19,141 nucleotides of DNA, taken from Verrucomicrobiota bacterium. GTDB taxonomy: Bacteria; Verrucomicrobiota; Lentisphaeria; Oligosphaerales; Oligosphaeraceae. The notes under the pieces are model-generated. The model was not told the DNA's origin, searched no databases, and worked only from the letters and a program-made list of their open reading frames with translations. The translations under genes and the position numbers were made by a program. The stretch is taken from positions 1-19,141 of the forward strand of contig JAKLHU010000002.1 in assembly GCA_022709995.1 (NCBI GenBank), in the 5' to 3' direction. Positions 13,956 through 19,141 of this stretch are shown one piece after another; the first letter of the stretch is position 1; each line of letters begins with the position of its first letter.

Positions 13956-15707
13956 TTGCAATTCGGATTTATTTCTCGCCTGCTTAACAAGATCCGCGGC
14001 AACCAGACTTCGACGACCTCTTCCAACCAGCCGACCGCCGCCGCCAACCCGGAAACCGCCGCCCGCCGCGGCTCTTCCCCACGCCCGAAACGGACGCCGC
14101 CACCAGTCGACAGACCCGACGCCGCCGAAACCACGACGACGACGACCCGCCCGCCGCGCCCCCCACGGCCGGACACGACGACCGCGCCCCGCCGCGACCG
14201 CGGCGACAACCCGCGGAACGACCGCGGCGACAACCCCCGCCGCGACCGCGGCGACAGCCCCCGCCGCGACCGTGGCAGCCGCTCGACCGCGCCGGACCGG
14301 CGCCGCGGTGGCGCCGCCGCCGATTCCGGCGGTCGGGAGCCCGTCGCCAACCTGGAACACCGCGACAGCGTGCCCAGCATGGACGGCTGGACCACCCCGA
14401 CGGGAGAGCGCAACGCCCCCCAGGAAAAACTGTTCCAGGACCTGGGCCTTGACCAGCGCCTGCTCCGGGCCATTCTGGACGACCTCAAGTTCCGGGCCTG
14501 CTCCCCGATCCAGGCCGCCGCCCTGCCCTGCCTTCTCACCGGCCGCGACCTCGCCGGCCGAGCCCAGACCGGAACCGGCAAAACCGCCGCCTTCCTCATC
14601 ACCATCCTGCAACGCTTCCTGACCCAGCCCCAGCGCGACCGCGATCCCTGGCAGCCCATGGCCATGGTCCTCGCCCCGACCCGCGAACTGGCCTTGCAAA
14701 TCGCCAAAGACGCCGATGCCTTGAGCACCTACTGCCCGTTCACCACCGTCGCCGTCTATGGCGGCATGGACTATGACCGCCAGCGCAGCCTCCTCGCCAA
14801 GGGCGTCGACCTCGTCGTCGCCACCCCGGGACGACTGATCGACTACCTCCGCCAGAACGTCGTCGACCTCTCAACCGTCGAAGTCGTCGTCATCGATGAA
14901 GCCGACCGCATGCTCGACATGGGCTTCATCCCCGACGTCAAACGCATCGTCGGACACCTGCCCAAGGCCGATGCCCGCCAGACCATGCTGTTCAGCGCCA
15001 CCCTCTCGCGCGACATCATGACCCTCGCTTCCCGCTGGATGCGGCCGGAACCGGTCATCATCGAAGTCGAACCGGAACACGTCGTCGCCGACGGCATCGA
15101 GGAAGTCGTCTATTCCGTCACCTCCCACGAAAAACTGCCGATCCTGCTCTGGACCCTCGCCCATGAAAAATGCGAACGCGTCCTCATCTTCCGCAATCGC
15201 CGCCGCGATGTCGAACAACTGCATGACCAGCTCGTCCACTGCGGCGTCCCCTGCGACATGCTCAGCGGCGACGTCGACCAGAAAAAACGCCTCCGCCTGC
15301 TCGAGGACTTCCGCGCCGGCGCCATCCGGGTCATCGTCGCCACCGACGTCGCCGGCCGCGGCATCCATGTCGACGACATCACCCACGTGATCAACTACGA
15401 CCTGCCCTACGAGGCCGAAGACTATGTCCACCGCATCGGCCGCACGGCCCGGGCCGGCCACACCGGCCGCGCCATCAGCTTCGCCTGCGAGGAAGGCGCC
15501 TTCGTCATCCCCGCCATCGAAAAATTCATCGACCGGGTTCTGCCCATCACCCGGCCTGACGCCGACATGGTCCAAATGCCGGAAGGCATGAAGACCCCGG
15601 CCGGCCGCGCGCCGCGTTCCGGTGGGTATTCCGGCCCCGGCGCCCGCCGGAGCGGCGACAACCGCCCGCATGGCGGCCGCGTGCAGCGCGGCGGACCGCG
15701 GCGGTAA
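13956..15707 (+). CDS. DEAD-box ATP-dependent RNA helicase, probable TTG start
   Basis: An RNA-unwinding enzyme of the RhlE/DeaD type. From TTG 13956 it has 583 residues; this start is supported by AGGAG six bases upstream, while the frame open before it (back to 13818) is AT-rich leader. A disordered N-terminal region of about 165 residues includes the repeats RRDRGDNP, RNDRGDNP and RRDRGDSP (14190-14261). Helicase motifs follow in order: Q motif at ACSPIQAAALP, AQTGTGKTA (I), APTRELALQI (Ia), TPGRLIDYL (Ib), VIDEADRMLDMGF (II), SAT (III), VLIFRNRRRDVEQL (IV), ATDVAGRGIHVDDITHVINYD (V) and HRIGRTARAG (VI). The tail is Gly/Arg-rich, likely RNA-binding. Such helicases act in ribosome assembly, mRNA decay or cold adaptation; which of these applies is not visible. 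Confidence 0.93.
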   Translation: MQFGFISRLLNKIRGNQTSTTSSNQPTAAANPETAARRGSSPRPKRTPPPVDRPDAAETTTTTTRPPRPPRPDTTTAPRRDRGDNPRNDRGDNPRRDRGDSPRRDRGSRSTAPDRRRGGAAADSGGREPVANLEHRDSVPSMDGWTTPTGERNAPQEKLFQDLGLDQRLLRAILDDLKFRACSPIQAAALPCLLTGRDLAGRAQTGTGKTAAFLITILQRFLTQPQRDRDPWQPMAMVLAPTRELALQIAKDADALSTYCPFTTVAVYGGMDYDRQRSLLAKGVDLVVATPGRLIDYLRQNVVDLSTVEVVVIDEADRMLDMGFIPDVKRIVGHLPKADARQTMLFSATLSRDIMTLASRWMRPEPVIIEVEPEHVVADGIEEVVYSVTSHEKLPILLWTLAHEKCERVLIFRNRRRDVEQLHDQLVHCGVPCDMLSGDVDQKKRLRLLEDFRAGAIRVIVATDVAGRGIHVDDITHVINYDLPYEAEDYVHRIGRTARAGHTGRAISFACEEGAFVIPAIEKFIDRVLPITRPDADMVQMPEGMKTPAGRAPRSGGYSGPGARRSGDNRPHGGRVQRGGPRR

Positions 15708-15721
15708 GGGCGATTCCGGCC

Positions 15722-15742
15722 GCGCCGCGGTCGACGCGGCGC
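15722..15742. repeat. GC-rich hairpin after the helicase gene
   Basis: GCGCCGCG (15722-15729) pairs with CGCGGCGC (15735-15742) around GTCGA. The following sequence is pyrimidine-rich (ACCCTCCTTCTTCC) but not a T-run. It could be a weak terminator between the helicase and methyltransferase genes. Confidence 0.4.
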
Positions 15743-15777
15743 ACCCTCCTTCTTCCTCGAAGCACTCTTATCATCCT

Positions 15778-16290
15778 ATGAACGTGACGGTACGTCAGGG
15801 CGATCAGCAAACTCCCAGGGAAACAGGCCTCATGCCCGTGGCCCTGGTCCTGGACCGCCTGCGCAGCGCCTACAACGTCGGCAACCTCTTCCGGATCGCG
15901 GAAGCAACCAGAACGGCGCGGATCATCGCCTGCGGCTACACCGCCGCGCCGCCGCATCCAAAACTGGCCAAGACCGCCCGCGGCTGCGACGAGCTGGTCG
16001 CCTGCGAAACCGCACCCGACGCCGAAACCGCCATCCGGGCTTTGAAAGGACAAGGCTACACCATCTACGGCATTGAAACCGCGGAGCGGGCCGTCCCCTT
16101 CTGGGAGGCCCAAATCAGCTTCCCGGCGGCTCTGGTCCTCGGCAACGAGGCCCTGGGCATCAGCCCCCCGGCCCTCGAGCTCTGCGACGCCCTGCTCTGC
16201 CTGCCGGCCCTGGGCGCCAAGAACTCCATCAATGTCGGCAACTGCGGCGCCGTCGTCCTGTTCGAATGCCTCCGGCAATGGCGCCGCTGA
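15778..16290 (+). CDS. SPOUT-family RNA 2'-O-ribose methyltransferase (TrmH/SpoU type)
   Basis: A 170-residue protein with the three SpoU motifs: motif 1 in RSAYNVGNLFRIAEA (Asn and Arg), motif 2 in ALVLGNEALGISP, and motif 3 in LPALGAKNSINVGNCGAVVLFE. These build the trefoil knot that binds S-adenosylmethionine and methylates a ribose in tRNA or rRNA. The short length, lacking the extra N-terminal substrate domain of RlmB or TsnR, is close to the minimal TrmL-like form, but the target base cannot be told. I use ATG 15778; ATG 15832 is possible and neither has a strong ribosome binding site. The frame is open further upstream through the helicase tail, which is not real coding. valS follows after 44 bases. 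Confidence 0.9.
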   Translation: MNVTVRQGDQQTPRETGLMPVALVLDRLRSAYNVGNLFRIAEATRTARIIACGYTAAPPHPKLAKTARGCDELVACETAPDAETAIRALKGQGYTIYGIETAERAVPFWEAQISFPAALVLGNEALGISPPALELCDALLCLPALGAKNSINVGNCGAVVLFECLRQWRR

Positions 16291-16334
16291 ACCAACGCGG
16301 CATCCTTCCCATAAACTTCCAGCAGGAGCGATTG

Positions 16335-19031
16335 ATGAGCGACGAGCAATTACTGGCCAAGGCCTACGACCCCGCCGACGTGGAGTCGAAATGGTATTCC
16401 TTCTGGGAAGACCGGGGCTCCTTCCATGCCGACCCCGCCTCCCCGAAGCAGCCCTACACCATCGTCATCCCGCCGCCCAACGTCACCGGCATCCTGACCC
16501 TCGGCCACGTGCTCAACAACACCCTCCAGGACATCCTCATCCGCTTCGAGAAAATGCGCGGCCGGGAAACATGCTGGGTGCCGGGAACCGACCACGCCGG
16601 CATCGCCACCCAGACCAAAGTCGAGGCCGCCCTCAAAAAAGAACTCGGCCTGACCCGATACGACCTCGGCCGGGAGAAATTCCTGGAGCACACCTGGGCC
16701 TGGAAGGAGAAATACGGCGGCGCCATCATCCGCCAGCTCCGGACCATCGGCTCGTCCTGCGACTGGCAGCGGGAACGCTTCACCATGGACCCGGGCCTGT
16801 CCAGCGCCGTCCAGGAAGTGTTCGTCCGCCTCTTCGAGAAAGGCCTCGTCTACAAGGGCCGGCGCATCATCAACTGGTGCCCGAAATCGCGCACGGCCAT
16901 CTCGGACGAGGAGGTCGAATACAAGGAACAGCGCGGCCACCTCTGGCATTTCCGCTACCCCTACGCCGACGGCTCCGGCTACGTCGTCGTCGCCACCACG
17001 CGCCCGGAGACCATGATGGGCGACACCGCCGTCGCCGTCAATCCCAAGGACGAGCGCTATGCCGGCAAAATCGGCCAGAAGCTCGTCCTCCCCATCGTCG
17101 GCCGGGAAATCCCCCTCGTCGCCGACGACTTCGTGGATCCGGCCTTCGGCACCGGCGCGGTCAAGGTCACGCCGGCGCACGACCCCAACGACTACGAGAT
17201 GGGCCTCCGGCACAACCTGCCGTTCGTCAACATCATGCATGACGACGGCAGCATGAACGACGACGCCGGCGCCGAGTTCTCCGGCCTGGACCGCTTTGCC
17301 TGCCGCAAGGCCGTCGTCGCCAGAATGAAGGAACTCGACCGGCTGGAGAAGATCGAGGACTACACGCACCAGGTCGGCTACTCCCAGCGCGGCGACGTGC
17401 CCGTGGAGCCGCGCCTCTCCGAACAGTGGTTCGTGCGCATGGCGCCGCTCGCCGAACCGGCCCTCGCCGCCGTCAACGACGGCCGTATCCGCTTCTATCC
17501 CGAACGTTGGGTGAAGACGTACCGCCACTGGATGGAAAACATCAAGGACTGGTGCATCAGCCGACAGCTCTGGTGGGGCCATCGCATCCCCGCCTACACC
17601 TGCGACCGGTGCGGCGAACTGACCGTGGCCCGGGAAGCCCCGGCGGCCTGCCCGAAATGCGGCCACGCGTCCCTCACCCAGGACCCGGATGTGCTCGACA
17701 CCTGGTTCAGCTCCTGGCTCTGGCCCTTCTCCGTCTTCGACTGGCCACGGGAAACCCCGGAGCTGAAACGGTTCTTCCCCACCCACAGCCTCGTCACCGG
17801 CCCCGACATCATCTTCTTCTGGGTCGCGCGCATGATCATGGCCTCCCTCGAATTCACCGGCCAGATCCCCTTCCGCGACGTCTTCTTCACCTCCATCATC
17901 CGCGACGACCAGGGCCGCAAAATGTCGAAGAGCCTGAACAACTCGCCCGACCCCCTGGAAGTCGTCAAGACATATGGCGCCGACGCCCTGCGCTTCACCA
18001 TGATATACATCGCGCCGGTCGGCCAGGACATCCGCTACAGCAACGAAAAATGCGAGATCGGCCGCAACTTCGCCAACAAGATCTGGAACGTGGTGCGGTT
18101 CCGGCTGCGCCTGGGGCCGGCCGCGGCCAATTGGCAAAGCCTGGACGGCCTGACGTCCGCCGACCTGCGCCCGGACGACCAGTGGATCATCGCCCGGCTG
18201 AACGCAACCGTCGCCAGCCTCACCGCCGCTCTGGACGCCTTCCAGTTCAACGAAGTCAGCAAAATCCTCTATGAATTCATCTGGAATGAATTCTGCGACT
18301 GGTACCTGGAATCATGCAAGCCCGTCTTCAACGCCGAAAAGGCACCCCGCCAGGCCGTCGTGCTCCGCGTCTTCGACTACTGCCTGGGGACATTCCTGCG
18401 CCTGCTGCATCCCGCCATGCCCTTCGTCACCGACGAGCTGTACCACCAGATGGGCTTCGCCGCCGACCAGGAATCCATCCTGGACGCGGACTGGCCCGCG
18501 CCCATGCCCGGCCCGGCCCTGGCCGGCCTCGGCGCCACCGACGACTGCGTGGCCCTGGCCCAGGCCAAATTCGAGCTGGTCCGCGCCGTCCGCACGTTGC
18601 GGGCCAACTACCAGATTCCGACCAGCCGTTCTTTGGCCGAAATCGTCGTCGTGCCGGCGGCCGCCGCCGCTGCCGACTATCTGCGCCGCGACCTGGACAC
18701 GCTCAAAGCCATCCTGGGCGCCGACGACCTGCGGATTCGCGACGCCTACCAGGCCAGCGGACCCTGCGGCGTCGCGGTCGGCGGCATGGCCACGGCCTAC
18801 GTGCCCCTGGCGGGAGTCGTCGACCTGAAGGCCGAATGCGAACGCCTGGCCAAGCAGGAAGACGAGATCGTCAAATACCTCGCCAGTCTGCAAGCCAAAC
18901 TGGGCAATGAGAAATTCGTCGCCCGCGCGCCGGTGGAAGTCGTCGCCGCCGAACGCGCCAAACAAGCGGAATTCGAGGCCAAGCTGGCCCGGGTCCGCGA
19001 ACAACTGACGGCCTTTGGCACCCAGGCGTGA
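16335..19031 (+). CDS. valS: Valyl-tRNA synthetase
   Basis: An 898-residue class I synthetase that charges tRNA-Val. Start ATG 16335 follows AGGAG by six bases. The protein begins with LAKAYDPADVESKWYSFWED. The HIGH-type motif is in PPPNVTGILTLGHVLNNTLQD. The editing domain is at about 190-390 (VATTRPETMMGDTAVAVNP, FGTGAVKVTPAHDPNDYEMG). A Cys4 zinc site is formed by CDRCGE and CPKCG. DVLDTWFSSWLWPFS and GPDIIFFWVARMI follow. The KMSKS loop is in GRKMSKSLNNSPDPLEV. The anticodon-binding domain and a C-terminal coiled-coil arm (LKAECERLAKQEDEIVKYLA) complete the normal bacterial layout. WFSSWLW has Trp where E. coli has Gly; I recall the same in some other phyla. Length and motifs are complete. 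Confidence 0.98.
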   Translation: MSDEQLLAKAYDPADVESKWYSFWEDRGSFHADPASPKQPYTIVIPPPNVTGILTLGHVLNNTLQDILIRFEKMRGRETCWVPGTDHAGIATQTKVEAALKKELGLTRYDLGREKFLEHTWAWKEKYGGAIIRQLRTIGSSCDWQRERFTMDPGLSSAVQEVFVRLFEKGLVYKGRRIINWCPKSRTAISDEEVEYKEQRGHLWHFRYPYADGSGYVVVATTRPETMMGDTAVAVNPKDERYAGKIGQKLVLPIVGREIPLVADDFVDPAFGTGAVKVTPAHDPNDYEMGLRHNLPFVNIMHDDGSMNDDAGAEFSGLDRFACRKAVVARMKELDRLEKIEDYTHQVGYSQRGDVPVEPRLSEQWFVRMAPLAEPALAAVNDGRIRFYPERWVKTYRHWMENIKDWCISRQLWWGHRIPAYTCDRCGELTVAREAPAACPKCGHASLTQDPDVLDTWFSSWLWPFSVFDWPRETPELKRFFPTHSLVTGPDIIFFWVARMIMASLEFTGQIPFRDVFFTSIIRDDQGRKMSKSLNNSPDPLEVVKTYGADALRFTMIYIAPVGQDIRYSNEKCEIGRNFANKIWNVVRFRLRLGPAAANWQSLDGLTSADLRPDDQWIIARLNATVASLTAALDAFQFNEVSKILYEFIWNEFCDWYLESCKPVFNAEKAPRQAVVLRVFDYCLGTFLRLLHPAMPFVTDELYHQMGFAADQESILDADWPAPMPGPALAGLGATDDCVALAQAKFELVRAVRTLRANYQIPTSRSLAEIVVVPAAAAAADYLRRDLDTLKAILGADDLRIRDAYQASGPCGVAVGGMATAYVPLAGVVDLKAECERLAKQEDEIVKYLASLQAKLGNEKFVARAPVEVVAAERAKQAEFEAKLARVREQLTAFGTQA

Positions 19032-19059
19032 TACCATCAACCCCACAAGGAAAACCACC

Positions 19060-19141
19060 ATGCAAGACAAAATCAAGGAAATTCTGGATCTGGTCCGCGT
19101 CAAACTGCAGGATGACGGCGGCGACTTGGAGCTGGTCAAGG
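19060..19141 (+). CDS. NifU C-terminal-domain (Nfu-type) protein, N-terminal fragment
   Basis: The last 82 bases open a gene at ATG 19060 that follows AAGGA by 8 bases and starts 28 bases after the valS stop. The 27 visible residues, MQDKIKEILDLVRVKL then QDDGGDLELVK, match the start of the Nfu domain (xVLxxIRPxLxxDGGDxELV). That domain carries a CxxC further on and delivers Fe-S clusters. The CxxC lies beyond the window, so the call rests on the helix and the DGGD motif only. Confidence 0.75.
   Translation, partial: MQDKIKEILDLVRVKLQDDGGDLELVK

Noticed and set aside
16350..18137. A 595-residue leftward frame across valS.
   Set aside because: It is the antisense shadow of a complete valyl-tRNA synthetase gene and has no recognisable motif.

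Overview
The window is a GC-rich stretch of a bacterial chromosome made mostly of housekeeping genes. Three things point to the PVC group, most likely Lentisphaeria (Victivallis-like). The prepilin-like protein at 2275 has the N-terminus and degenerate H-X9-DG tail that is expanded in Lentisphaerae and Planctomycetes. It sits divergent from an AraC-type regulator, an arrangement common in that group. The bL25-pth-bS6-(ssb)-bS18-bL9 gene order also resembles that of Chlamydiae. This placement is inferred from gene content and recalled family patterns, not from a search. I see no tRNA, rRNA, CRISPR array or transposase gene.

Layout. 1-325 (-): the start of an uncharacterised protein, perhaps a GNAT-type acyltransferase, cut by the window edge. 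326-1045: no gene; it holds five tandem 62-bp repeats plus one solitary copy, each with a short palindrome, and a separate 10-bp-stem hairpin. 1046-1918 (-): AraC-family regulator. 1919-2274: divergent, partly AT-rich regulatory gap with overlapping inverted repeats. 2275-2981 (+): prepilin-like gene that appears frameshifted at about 2601. 3059-3096: bidirectional terminator.

3137-7578 (-): translation and nucleotide-metabolism cluster, transcribed as prs, rplY/ctc (bL25), pth, rpsF (bS6), ssb, rpsR (bS18), rplI (bL9). A good internal promoter lies at the end of prs, ahead of rplY. 7579-7770: divergent promoter region with palindromes. 7771-9000 (+): icd, NADP-type isocitrate dehydrogenase.

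9065-13816 (+): an unrecognised acidic protein followed by a Mla/Pqi-type lipid ABC transport cluster: STAS-fused MlaE permease, MlaF ATPase, MCE-domain MlaD and a PqiC-like lipoprotein. These would form an ATP-driven lipid shuttle between the inner and outer membranes of a diderm cell. 13956-15707 (+): DEAD-box RNA helicase with its own promoter and probably a TTG start. 15778-16290 (+): SPOUT (TrmH-type) RNA methyltransferase. 16335-19031 (+): valS. 19060 to the end (+): start of a NifU C-terminal-domain protein (Fe-S cluster biogenesis).

I found no clearly new defence or mobile system. The items most worth checking are the 62-bp palindromic array, the frameshifted prepilin gene, the unknown protein leading the lipid-transport cluster, and several start-codon or motif oddities (TTG starts of rpsF and the helicase, the GGQKG loop of Pth, the aromatic repeats in the SSB tail).
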